From positions 1-38,537 of the forward strand of contig DUQM01000076.1 in NCBI GenBank assembly GCA_012837825.1: a DNA stretch of 38,537 nucleotides. The letters are read 5' to 3'. Position 1 is the first letter of the stretch. Every line of letters begins with the position of its first letter. The notes below the pieces were generated by a model. That model had not been told where the DNA came from. It did not search any database and saw nothing but the letters and a program-made list of their open reading frames with translations. Positions 8,169 through 16,229 of the stretch are shown piece by piece. This DNA is from Actinomycetota bacterium (GTDB taxonomy: Bacteria; Actinomycetota; Humimicrobiia; Humimicrobiales; Humimicrobiaceae). The translations under genes and the position numbers were made by a program.

Positions 8169-9896
8169 ATGATGATAAAATCGGATCTTACATTATTACA
8201 TGCTCCAAGCGTGTATGACTTCAGAAAGAAGAACATTTTCTATGGTCCCATGAGCGATCTTGTTCCCTCCTCACCCATATTTGAAATGTACCCCATTGGC
8301 TTTCTTACAATGTCAAATTATCTTGAAAAAAGAGGAATAAGCGTTAGGATTATAAATCTGGCTTATCTCATGATGTCAGACAGAAATTTTGATGCAGAAA
8401 AATTTATAAGCAGAATAAAAACAAAGGCTTTCGGGATAGACCTGCACTGGCTTCCACACTGTCAGGGTTCCAATGAAGTAGCTAAAATAATAAAGAAATA
8501 TCATCCGGACATCCCTGTTATCTTCGGGGGGTTCTCATCTTCTTATTTTTACAAAGAGCTTATAAGTTTTCCTCATGTTGATTTCATACTGAGAGGCGAC
8601 TCTGCCGAAGAACCGTTGTATCAGCTTATGAGCGCAATTAAAAAAGGCGATAATTATTTTTCATTTTTAAGACAAATACCAAATCTTGTCTGGAAATATA
8701 AAAACGGGATTCACGAAAATCCTTTAAGCTGCATATCGGAAGATCTTGATGAAATTGATTTTGATTACAGAATAATGTTCAAACAGGTGTTAAGATATAA
8801 AAGCCTTAAATCTGTTATTCCTTTCAGCGGCTGGATGGATTATCCGGTAACTACAATACCGATCATCAGAGGGTGCAACAAGAATTGTTCGGGCTGCGGA
8901 GGCTCAAAAAATGCTTTTGAAATGTTTGGCAGAAGAACAAGACCTGCATTCAGACATCCTGAAAAACTTATTGATGAAATACTTATTATCCGGAAATATA
9001 TAGATGCTCCTGTTTTTATACTTGGAGATATAACACAGGGAGGAAGAGATTATCTTGAAGAATTTTTTAAAAATACAAAAAGATTAGATAAAGATATGCA
9101 GATATTTTTCGAATTTTTTGAACCTCCGAATGAATGGTTTTATGACAGGGTTGCTGAAAATTTTAATTATTTTTGTTTTGAAATATCGCCTGATTCACAT
9201 GATGAGAAAGTCAGGCAGAAAATGGGGAAGCGGTTTTCCAATGACAGGCTTGTTTCAGGCATAAAATATGCTCTTGAGAAGGGGGCTCAAAGATACGACC
9301 TGTATTTCATGACAGGACTGCCGGGCCAGACTAAAAAATCAATAATGCAGACCGTAGATTTTTGCAGGGAACTTTATGAGGCACTTGAATGGGATAAAAG
9401 ATTTATGCCTTTTATCTCTCCAATGGCTCCTTTTATAGATCCCGGAAGCAGGGCTTTTGAAAATCCCGATGAGTTTGGCTATACGATTACCGAAAAAACT
9501 CTTGCAGATCATATTGAGGCAATAACGAGGCCTTCCTGGAAATACATACTCAATTATGACAGCAGATTTCTTACAAGAGATGAGATGGTTGAGGCTACAT
9601 ACGACTGTGCGATAGGACTGAATGCCCTCAAGGGAAAAGCGGGGAGCATAAGCAGTAAAGCAATGAAGGAAAATGAAGAAAGAATACTTGCAGCAAAGGA
9701 TATAATGTCTGAAATAGACAAAATAATCTCTGACGGCAGTAATATTTCTGACAGTAAAAGTTTTGAAAGCCTTAGAGGCAAGGCGATGAAATACAGTCTT
9801 TCAACAGTCTGCGACAAGAAAGAACTGGAATTTCCTTTTACAAAAAAGAATTTCAAATGGCATGCAATTATAAAGGCAGTCCTTTTCAATGGCTGA
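8169..9896 (+). CDS. B12-binding radical SAM enzyme
   Basis: A 575-residue cobalamin-dependent radical SAM protein. The N-terminal part (about residues 30-160) has the Rossmann-like B12-binding pattern: a helix ending LEKRGISVRIINLAY, GIDLHWLPHC, VIFGGFSSSYFYKE, and DFILRGDSAEEPLYQL. The radical SAM core follows with RGCNKNCSGCGGS, whose Cys236, Cys240 and Cys243 form the CxxxCxxC site for the 4Fe-4S cluster. Later blocks are EISPDSHDEKVRQKMGK and YDLYFMTGLPGQTKKS. The C-terminal region (about 430-575) is unassigned. ATG 8169 is followed directly by a second ATG. I cannot place it in a named subfamily. Many such enzymes methylate unactivated carbon, and its place between two prenyl-synthase-like genes suggests a lipid or quinone substrate. 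Confidence 0.88.
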   Translation: MMIKSDLTLLHAPSVYDFRKKNIFYGPMSDLVPSSPIFEMYPIGFLTMSNYLEKRGISVRIINLAYLMMSDRNFDAEKFISRIKTKAFGIDLHWLPHCQGSNEVAKIIKKYHPDIPVIFGGFSSSYFYKELISFPHVDFILRGDSAEEPLYQLMSAIKKGDNYFSFLRQIPNLVWKYKNGIHENPLSCISEDLDEIDFDYRIMFKQVLRYKSLKSVIPFSGWMDYPVTTIPIIRGCNKNCSGCGGSKNAFEMFGRRTRPAFRHPEKLIDEILIIRKYIDAPVFILGDITQGGRDYLEEFFKNTKRLDKDMQIFFEFFEPPNEWFYDRVAENFNYFCFEISPDSHDEKVRQKMGKRFSNDRLVSGIKYALEKGAQRYDLYFMTGLPGQTKKSIMQTVDFCRELYEALEWDKRFMPFISPMAPFIDPGSRAFENPDEFGYTITEKTLADHIEAITRPSWKYILNYDSRFLTRDEMVEATYDCAIGLNALKGKAGSISSKAMKENEERILAAKDIMSEIDKIISDGSNISDSKSFESLRGKAMKYSLSTVCDKKELEFPFTKKNFKWHAIIKAVLFNG

Positions 9897-9935
9897 TTTT
9901 TGTTTTGACCGAAAAATTATATTAATTTATTTTTT

Positions 9936-10919
9936 ATGTTCAGTAATTTTAAAAAAACCTTATTTTTAAAAAAGGATCTTGCGATTCTTGGTAATTATAT
10001 AAAATCCATCGTAAGCGACATGGATGGTCTGCCGGGCAAAGCGATTGCCGGAACACTTCTTGCCGGGGGCAAAAGAATCAGGCCGGCATTATTTCTGATA
10101 TGTGCCAGAAATAAAAAATATAATATTGATTTTCTTTTGCCTGCCGCCGCGGGTATTGAAATGCTTCATACCGCATCACTAATTCATGATGACATAATAG
10201 ATAATTCTGTTTTAAGAAGAGGCAGGAAGACCATTCATAATATTTATGACAAAGATACGGCAAGGTATGCAGGTGATTATCTTTTTACATATGCCTTCTA
10301 TTTGCTGAACGGTTACTCTAATCATCTGATATGTAAGGAAATGTCTAATGCTTCACAAAGTCTTGTAATGGGAGAGTTTGACCAGCTTAAAACCAAAAGC
10401 CTTATAGAGCAGTCTGAAAAAGTCTATCTTGCGAAGATAAATGAGAAAACTTCCTCTTTATTTAAATTAAGCTGTGTTCTGGGTGGTATTTTGTCAGGTT
10501 CAGAAGAAGATGATGTTGATAAAATGAGACAGTTCGGGAATTTGCTGGGGATGGCTTTTCAGATAAATGATGACCTGATAGATATAAATATAAACAAGCC
10601 TGCAGATAAAATAGGCAAACCTGTCGGCAATGACATAAGACAGGGAAATATAACCCTGCCAATAATTTATGCATTAAGGGATAAAAAAATAAATTCCGAA
10701 ATCAGGAACCTGCTTGGGAAAAAAGATTTCTCCGAGGATGATGCCGACAGGGTATTGAAATTAATAAACGGTTCTGAAGTTGTTGAAATGGTCAGGCAGA
10801 AAGTATTTCATTATCTTGCCGAAGCAAAGAGGACTGCTTCTCTGGTCAATGGCAGCTCAAGGCGAAACGGTCTTATGGAAGTTTGTGATTATCTCATGGG
10901 AGCAATAGAAAGAAACTGA
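9936..10919 (+). CDS. Polyprenyl diphosphate synthase
   Basis: A trans-isoprenyl diphosphate synthase (polyprenyl_synt family) that condenses isopentenyl diphosphate onto allylic diphosphates. The substrate-binding GGKRIRPAL, the first Asp-rich motif HDDIID (D85, D86, D89) followed by RRGRKTIH, and the second motif NDDLID (D212, D213, D216) are all intact. Length (327 residues) is normal. The residues four and five before the first motif are small (Ser, Ala), which usually allows chains longer than C20; the chain length is still a guess. ATG 9936 has no clear Shine-Dalgarno. It lies 39 bp after the radical SAM gene and may work with the degenerate subunit at 7219. Confidence 0.93.
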   Translation: MFSNFKKTLFLKKDLAILGNYIKSIVSDMDGLPGKAIAGTLLAGGKRIRPALFLICARNKKYNIDFLLPAAAGIEMLHTASLIHDDIIDNSVLRRGRKTIHNIYDKDTARYAGDYLFTYAFYLLNGYSNHLICKEMSNASQSLVMGEFDQLKTKSLIEQSEKVYLAKINEKTSSLFKLSCVLGGILSGSEEDDVDKMRQFGNLLGMAFQINDDLIDININKPADKIGKPVGNDIRQGNITLPIIYALRDKKINSEIRNLLGKKDFSEDDADRVLKLINGSEVVEMVRQKVFHYLAEAKRTASLVNGSSRRNGLMEVCDYLMGAIERN

Positions 10920-10943
10920 AAGAGAAATATTAAAAAGGTTAAA

Positions 10944-11909
10944 ATGAATTTTTATTTAAAAACTTTTGTTGATGTGCTGAGTGTCACAATACCTATTTTC
11001 GCAGTAGTGGCGATAGGATATCTCTTCAGGAGAAGAGGGATAATTTCAGATAGGGCAGTTCCTGCCTTAAACAAAATAGCTTACTATCTTGGCCTTACGA
11101 CACTTATTTTTACAAGCATAGTAAAATATGATTTAAAAGAAATCTTCAATATCGGTATCGTAAAGATACTTTATACTACTTTTGCTATTTTTATTGTTAT
11201 TGTTTTCATTTCTGTTTATTTTCTTAAAGTCAGAAGAAAAACAAAAGGAGCCATTGCAATATCAAGCTTCAGATGCAATATGGCTTTTGTCGGAATACCG
11301 ATCATCATATCTGCATTTGGAGACATTGCGGGAGCGAAGACAAGCATAATAATCGGGTTTATGACTCCTGTAAATATTATATTTGCGATTATATTCTTAA
11401 AAATTCTTGGCGGACAGGATAATGAAAGAAAAAATTATGGCAGATTTTTTCTAAGCTTTCTGAAAGACCCGTTGCTTATTGCGGCAATAGCAGGAATACT
11501 AATTTCTTATTTCAGCATCCCGCTTCCAAAAGTATTGCTTGAACTTCTGAATATGCTTGCCGGGCTTGCAATTCCGCTTGCACTTATAACAATCGGGGCC
11601 TCTTTCAGAATTTCCCACATAAAGCTTAATCTTAAATTTTTAATACTGGCCATAGTATTAAAACTGGTGGCAGAACCTCTTATTGCTTTTTTTATCGGGA
11701 AGTATGTATATGCAATAGATCCGGTGGATATAAGCATCACGGTGATTTTATTCGGTATGCCTCTTGCAGTCGCTGCATATATAATGGGAAAGGAATATGA
11801 TTCTGATTCTGATTTTATTTCGTCAGCATTGATTCTGTCGACAATAGCTTCGGCTCTTACCATAACTCTCTGGCTTTTCTTTCTGAAAGTATTTTTCAGA
11901 ATTATCTGA
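10944..11909 (+). CDS. AEC-family transporter
   Basis: A 321-residue membrane protein of the auxin efflux carrier family (PF03547), whose bacterial members move organic acids or other small anions. About ten hydrophobic segments in two halves are visible. The N-terminal block VTIPIFAVVAIGYLFRRRGI and the mid-protein FRCNMAFVGIPI, with its family-typical N...F.G.P pattern, are diagnostic. The second half shows MLAGLAIPLALITIGASF. ATG 10944 follows AAAAAGG. It is the last gene of the plus-strand operon and ends 29 bp from a convergent gene. It could export an aryl acid made by the upstream module; this is speculation from position. Confidence 0.9.
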   Translation: MNFYLKTFVDVLSVTIPIFAVVAIGYLFRRRGIISDRAVPALNKIAYYLGLTTLIFTSIVKYDLKEIFNIGIVKILYTTFAIFIVIVFISVYFLKVRRKTKGAIAISSFRCNMAFVGIPIIISAFGDIAGAKTSIIIGFMTPVNIIFAIIFLKILGGQDNERKNYGRFFLSFLKDPLLIAAIAGILISYFSIPLPKVLLELLNMLAGLAIPLALITIGASFRISHIKLNLKFLILAIVLKLVAEPLIAFFIGKYVYAIDPVDISITVILFGMPLAVAAYIMGKEYDSDSDFISSALILSTIASALTITLWLFFLKVFFRII

Positions 11910-11938
11910 ACAGCTTACCGGGATGAATATTATTAAGA

Positions 11939-14263
11939 TCAATACATCAATTCATAAATATAATAGCTTTCCATTACCTTTTTGATGTAGTTTTTTGTTT
12001 CATCGTAGGTTATATTTTCAATGAATTCATCAATATCAAGCCCGCCGTAATTGTTTATCCATCTCTGCATTGCCCCGGGTCCTCCGTTATAAGCTCCAAG
12101 GGCATAGTATTTATTATTTCCAAAATTATTTAACTGTTGTGCAATATAATAAGTCCCCATTCTTATGCTTGTTTCAGGATCATGCAGCATATCATTGTTA
12201 AAATTACTTATGCCGAGCTGGTCAGCTATATTTTTTCCGGTTGCCGGCATTATCTGCATAAGTCCCTGTGCGCCTGCATGTGAGCCTGCATCGGCTTTAA
12301 AACGAGACTCCTCCCTCATAATGGCAAGAATGAATTTTTCATCAATTCCATAAGTTCCGGCATATTTTCTGACATATTCTTTGTAAGCGAACGGATAGAA
12401 AAGATAATAGTAGTAATCCTTCCGGCTGCCTGTGAGAGCCGAAGATAATTTTTTGTAATTCTTCTGAATCAGCAGAATTGAATTTTCATAATCCCTGCTT
12501 TTGAGATACAGGGTAGAAATTTCAAGGATCTTTGCAGGATCCGCATCTGTTTCTTCTTTCGAAGCTTCTATCTCTGAAGCGGCGCTGTCATAAAATTCAA
12601 TGAATAATAATTCTTTTGCCTTGTTTATGTGGGTTGCATCTTCTTCTGAAACAATGACCTGAGGTTCAAGGTATTCGTATATTTCAGGTATTGTTCCGGC
12701 AATTTCAGGATTGTCAGGGTTAAGCTCTTTGTTTATTACAGGGAAGGTTATGTCAATGCCGATATCTTTCAGTGCATTTGCCGATTTGAAGCCATAATAT
12801 GAAAAAGGATTGATGGAAAACAAACTTTTATATCCTTCGGCAGCTTCTTCTTTTCTTCCAAGCTTTTCAAGACTTTTTGTTTTCCAGAAAAGACTCTTTT
12901 CTTCAAGTGACGTGCCTTTAAAATGTTTTGACATACCATCGAAAGTAAAAAGGGCCCCCTCGTAATCCTGAAGTCTGTATTTTATCCATCCCAGCTCCCA
13001 GTATGCATCGGATATCCTATCGCCCGACGGATATTCATCTATTATTCTCTGGTAATAAAATGCGGCATTCTGCAAGTCGTTCGTTATATAAGATATTCTT
13101 CCTATTCTGTACAGGCCATCATCGGCAAAGTTGCTTGAAGGGAATAATTCAATGAGCTTTTTATAAGTTCTTATGGCGCCCTCATTGTCATCAAGATTGG
13201 TAAGACACCTTCCGAGATAATAAAGAGTATCATCTGCAAGGTCGCCTCCCGGATAGCTGTCATAGTTTCTCTGCAGATATTCTCTTGCATTTTTATAATT
13301 GTTCATATTATAAAAACTCATTCCTGTCCTGAAAAGAGTTTTGGAATAAATATCGGGATTAGAGTTTTTCAGACCGCTGTCCTGGAGTATTTTACTGAAA
13401 GACTCAAGAGCAAGATCATAATAATATATTTTAAAAAGTTTTTCTCCTCTTGAGTATAATTCACCTGCAGCAGGCTTGAATTGCGGCAGCCCTTCAATAT
13501 TTGCAAGGCGGTTCAGGTTATCAAATGAATAAACAGCATATTCGGTTTCAGGATAATCAAGATATATTTTTTTAAATACCGAATATGCCTCATTTAGCTT
13601 TTTATTTTTTTCCATACATACACCTTGCTGAAAAAGTCCGTAAGGAGTCAGGGGAGATTGGGGATATTCTTTAATATAAGCTTCATACTTTTTTTCTGCA
13701 ACGGCAAAATTCTCATTCATATAATACGAGTCTGCAAGTTCAATATAAGATTTTTCCCTGAATATACTGTCTTTATAATTATCAATTACAAACTGGTAAT
13801 TTAGTGCGCTTAAATCATATTTTTCCTGAAGCAGCATGCTTTTTGCAAGGTAATATCTTATATGATCTTCCAGTACAAGGTATATGGATTTGATTTTATC
13901 AAGATAGTATTGTGCCTTCGTATACTCTTTTTCTTCAAATGCCTCCACTCCCAGAATAAAATAATATCTCTGCGTTTCAATATCATTAATATTGCCGCTA
14001 TTTGCAGGTTTATTGCTGTTAAATGCAATGGTGCTTGTCGTAGTGGTTTCCTCGGCTGTCATGGCAGTAGTCGGGATTATTTCTGTTTCCAAATCATCTG
14101 CATTATCGACATCCTGTTGATGTTGATCTGTAGCAGAAGTCTCTGAATTCAGGCTTGATTTTTTTATTGCTATACAGCCCGGAAATATCATTGCGGTGGA
14201 GATGAAAACAAGTAAAAACAGAATGACTGAAGTTTTTATAAAAATTTTTTTTAATGAAAACAT
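11939..14263 (-). CDS. TPR lipoprotein with C-terminal lytic transglycosylase domain
   Basis: A 774-residue peptidoglycan lytic transglycosylase of Slt type. The N-terminus is a signal sequence with a possible lipobox ending in Cys (FPGC, an imperfect match). A Ser/Thr/Glu-rich linker (about 35-100) follows, then a long superhelix of tetratricopeptide-like repeats (about 105-480), several with the YxxxxFPxSxxAddAly pattern. The SLT domain occupies about 630-774: IMREESRFKADAGSHAGAQG with the expected catalytic Glu in the EES triad (about E652), then LMQIMPATG and YNGGPGAMQRWI. It cleaves murein glycan strands at the outer face of the membrane. There is no clear Shine-Dalgarno before ATG 14263. 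It is transcribed alone, converging with the operon to its left. Confidence 0.92.
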   Translation of the reverse strand: MFSLKKIFIKTSVILFLLVFISTAMIFPGCIAIKKSSLNSETSATDQHQQDVDNADDLETEIIPTTAMTAEETTTTSTIAFNSNKPANSGNINDIETQRYYFILGVEAFEEKEYTKAQYYLDKIKSIYLVLEDHIRYYLAKSMLLQEKYDLSALNYQFVIDNYKDSIFREKSYIELADSYYMNENFAVAEKKYEAYIKEYPQSPLTPYGLFQQGVCMEKNKKLNEAYSVFKKIYLDYPETEYAVYSFDNLNRLANIEGLPQFKPAAGELYSRGEKLFKIYYYDLALESFSKILQDSGLKNSNPDIYSKTLFRTGMSFYNMNNYKNAREYLQRNYDSYPGGDLADDTLYYLGRCLTNLDDNEGAIRTYKKLIELFPSSNFADDGLYRIGRISYITNDLQNAAFYYQRIIDEYPSGDRISDAYWELGWIKYRLQDYEGALFTFDGMSKHFKGTSLEEKSLFWKTKSLEKLGRKEEAAEGYKSLFSINPFSYYGFKSANALKDIGIDITFPVINKELNPDNPEIAGTIPEIYEYLEPQVIVSEEDATHINKAKELLFIEFYDSAASEIEASKEETDADPAKILEISTLYLKSRDYENSILLIQKNYKKLSSALTGSRKDYYYYLFYPFAYKEYVRKYAGTYGIDEKFILAIMREESRFKADAGSHAGAQGLMQIMPATGKNIADQLGISNFNNDMLHDPETSIRMGTYYIAQQLNNFGNNKYYALGAYNGGPGAMQRWINNYGGLDIDEFIENITYDETKNYIKKVMESYYIYELMY

Positions 14264-14505
14264 AATTTAATTTCACAACTTGTTTTGTATAAAGATAAAT
14301 CGGATACCGTGAGGTATCTCTCAGGAACGGTATTATTATTGTAAAGTATTAAGTGGACATAATCAAACAGGCTTCCTGCAAGATAAAAGCAAAACCGAGC
14401 CATAAAGACACATATACCGGCCTGATCTTCTTAAGATATGATTTATTCATATATTAAATTAAATATTTTTGCTTACATGCTCATTTAAAAAAAATTTTTT
14501 TGATT

Positions 14506-14511
14506 TATAAT
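14506..14511 (+). promoter_or_regulatory. Possible -10 element of a leaderless transcript
   Basis: TATAAT sits only six bases upstream of ATG 14518, the best start of the patatin-like gene, and no Shine-Dalgarno is present. If used, transcription would begin at or next to the start codon. The -35 region is a featureless A/T tract, so the call rests on the -10 box and spacing. Confidence 0.35.
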
Positions 14512-14517
14512 ACAATC

Positions 14518-15315
14518 ATGGGGTTCTGGAAAAAAACAAAAAAAATCGGTCTTGCTCTCAGCGGGGGCGGGGCCAGGGGATTTGCACATATAGGAGTTCT
14601 TGAAGTGCTTGAACATGAAGGTATAAATATATCTGCTATCTCGGGCACAAGCATGGGTTCAGTAGTAGGATCCCTTTATGCTTTAGGAATACCAATAAAG
14701 GAAATACTTGAATTTATAGATTCCAATGACTGGAAAAGGTTTCTTATAAGTGCCAATTTTACAATTCCCAACCTTCCCGCCATAAACTCAAGGAAAGTAA
14801 ACAGGGTGCTTTCAAGGCTGCTTGGGGAGAAAACATTTGAAGAGTGTCGCATACCTTTCTGTGCAGTTGCTGCGGATATTGTTACAAAAGAAAAAGTCTT
14901 TCTTAAGGAAGGCAGACTGGTTGAAGCTGTGAAGGCTTCCATAGCGATACCGGGAGTATTTGAGCCTCTTGTAAGAAATGAGCAGGTCCTGATAGATGGC
15001 GGTGTTGTTGAGCCGGTTCCCATAGATGCCGTCAGGACAATGGACGTGAATTTTGTTATTGCGGTTGCGCTTGAAAATCTTGAAAGAAAAATAGTTCCCA
15101 CAGCAAAAACGTCAATACTCCATACTCTGGACGTTTCCCTTGCTCTTATGGAAAGGGAAATTTACGATAAATACTTTCCGGGAGCTAATATTATAATTCA
15201 GCCTCATACCGGTGATTTTGGCGTTTTTGATTTTGGCAGGGCAAAGGAAATAATAAATGTCGGTAGAATTGCAGCTCTGGAAAAAATAGAAGAGATAAAA
15301 AAGAAAATTTCCTGA
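14518..15315 (+). CDS. Patatin-like phospholipase, RssA/NTE family
   Basis: A Ser-Asp lipid acyl hydrolase of about 265 residues. The oxyanion-hole motif GLALSGGGARGFAHIGVLE opens the protein, the nucleophile is in GTSMG (Ser45), and the dyad Asp is in IDGGVVEPVP (Asp160). These are all the hallmarks of bacterial patatin-like proteins of the RssA/YchK type, soluble enzymes thought to act on membrane phospholipids. The frame is open from a TTG at 14500, but that codon overlaps the putative -10 box. ATG 14518 starts just before the conserved core, so I prefer it. It converges with nadC. Confidence 0.9.
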   Translation: MGFWKKTKKIGLALSGGGARGFAHIGVLEVLEHEGINISAISGTSMGSVVGSLYALGIPIKEILEFIDSNDWKRFLISANFTIPNLPAINSRKVNRVLSRLLGEKTFEECRIPFCAVAADIVTKEKVFLKEGRLVEAVKASIAIPGVFEPLVRNEQVLIDGGVVEPVPIDAVRTMDVNFVIAVALENLERKIVPTAKTSILHTLDVSLALMEREIYDKYFPGANIIIQPHTGDFGVFDFGRAKEIINVGRIAALEKIEEIKKKIS

Positions 15316-15322
15316 TTATCCT

Positions 15323-15345
15323 GCATATATAAAACAAATATATGC
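15323..15345. other. AT-rich inverted repeat between convergent genes
   Basis: GCATATAT (15323-15330) and ATATATGC (15338-15345) are perfect inverted copies around a 7-base loop, in the 33-bp gap between the patatin gene and nadC. No strong T-run follows on either strand, so it is at most a weak terminator. Confidence 0.35.
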
Positions 15346-15348
15346 CAA

Positions 15349-16221
15349 TTATTCAAAATTAAGAGAAAAATCAACTGCTTTTGCAGAATTGGTAAGCGTT
15401 CCCACGGATACAATATCTATTCCTGTTTTGCAGATTTCCTCCAGCGTCTCAAGTGTTATACCGCCGGAAGCTTCAATAATGCATGCTTTTCCAAGATTTT
15501 CCCTTATTTTTTTTACAGATTCTTTTAATTCTTCATTATTCATGTTGTCAAGCATAATAATATCAGCCTTGCTTTTTATTGCATGTCTTAGCTCTTCCTT
15601 GGTTTTTACCTCGACCTCTATTTTTAATGTGTGAGGGACTCTTGAACGTATTTTTTCAATTGCCTCTGATACGCCTCCGGCTGCAAGGATATGATTATCT
15701 TTGATTACGACTCCGTCAGACAGGCTGAATCTGTGATTAAAACCACCTCCGCACCTGACTGCATATTTTTCAGGCAGCCTCAGATTCGGAAGTGTTTTTC
15801 TGGTTTCCGTGACTTTTACTCCGTAACGGGAAGCTATATCTGCGAATTTTCTTGTAAGGGTTGCTATCCCGGAAAGGTGGCTGATAAAATTCAGCGATAT
15901 TCTTTCAGATTTTAAAACAGACAGTGTCTTTCCCTGAAAGGCACATACCTTCTCCCTGTTTTTTATTTTGTCTCCATCATTTTTAAGCATCTTAAAAGCG
16001 ACTGAAGGATCGATTGTTTTAAAAACATATTCTGCAAGTTTGATACCGCAAAGGACAGCTCCATCTGTTTCTTTGCAGATTATAAAACCACGGGAAGAAT
16101 TGTCTTCTTCAAAAATATATTCTGATGTTATATCTCCGTATGCTCCAATGTCTTCAGCTATCGCTCTTTTTACAATATCATCATAACCTTCTGTATATAT
16201 TTCCGGAATATTGTTTCTCAT
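15349..16221 (-). CDS. nadC: Nicotinate-nucleotide pyrophosphorylase (carboxylating)
   Basis: Quinolinate phosphoribosyltransferase, the third step of de novo NAD synthesis (quinolinate plus PRPP to nicotinate mononucleotide). Visible motifs are the N-terminal AIAEDIGAYGDITSEYIF, ETRKTLPNLRLPEKYAVRCG, GGFNHRFSLSDGVVIKDNHI and the barrel end IEASGGI...DIVSVGTLTNSAKAVDFSL. At 290 residues it is full length. ATG 16221 has GAGG a few bases upstream. It is the last gene of the nadA-nadB-nadC operon, 8 bp after nadB. Confidence 0.96.
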   Translation of the reverse strand: MRNNIPEIYTEGYDDIVKRAIAEDIGAYGDITSEYIFEEDNSSRGFIICKETDGAVLCGIKLAEYVFKTIDPSVAFKMLKNDGDKIKNREKVCAFQGKTLSVLKSERISLNFISHLSGIATLTRKFADIASRYGVKVTETRKTLPNLRLPEKYAVRCGGGFNHRFSLSDGVVIKDNHILAAGGVSEAIEKIRSRVPHTLKIEVEVKTKEELRHAIKSKADIIMLDNMNNEELKESVKKIRENLGKACIIEASGGITLETLEEICKTGIDIVSVGTLTNSAKAVDFSLNFE

Positions 16222-16229
16222 TTTTTACC

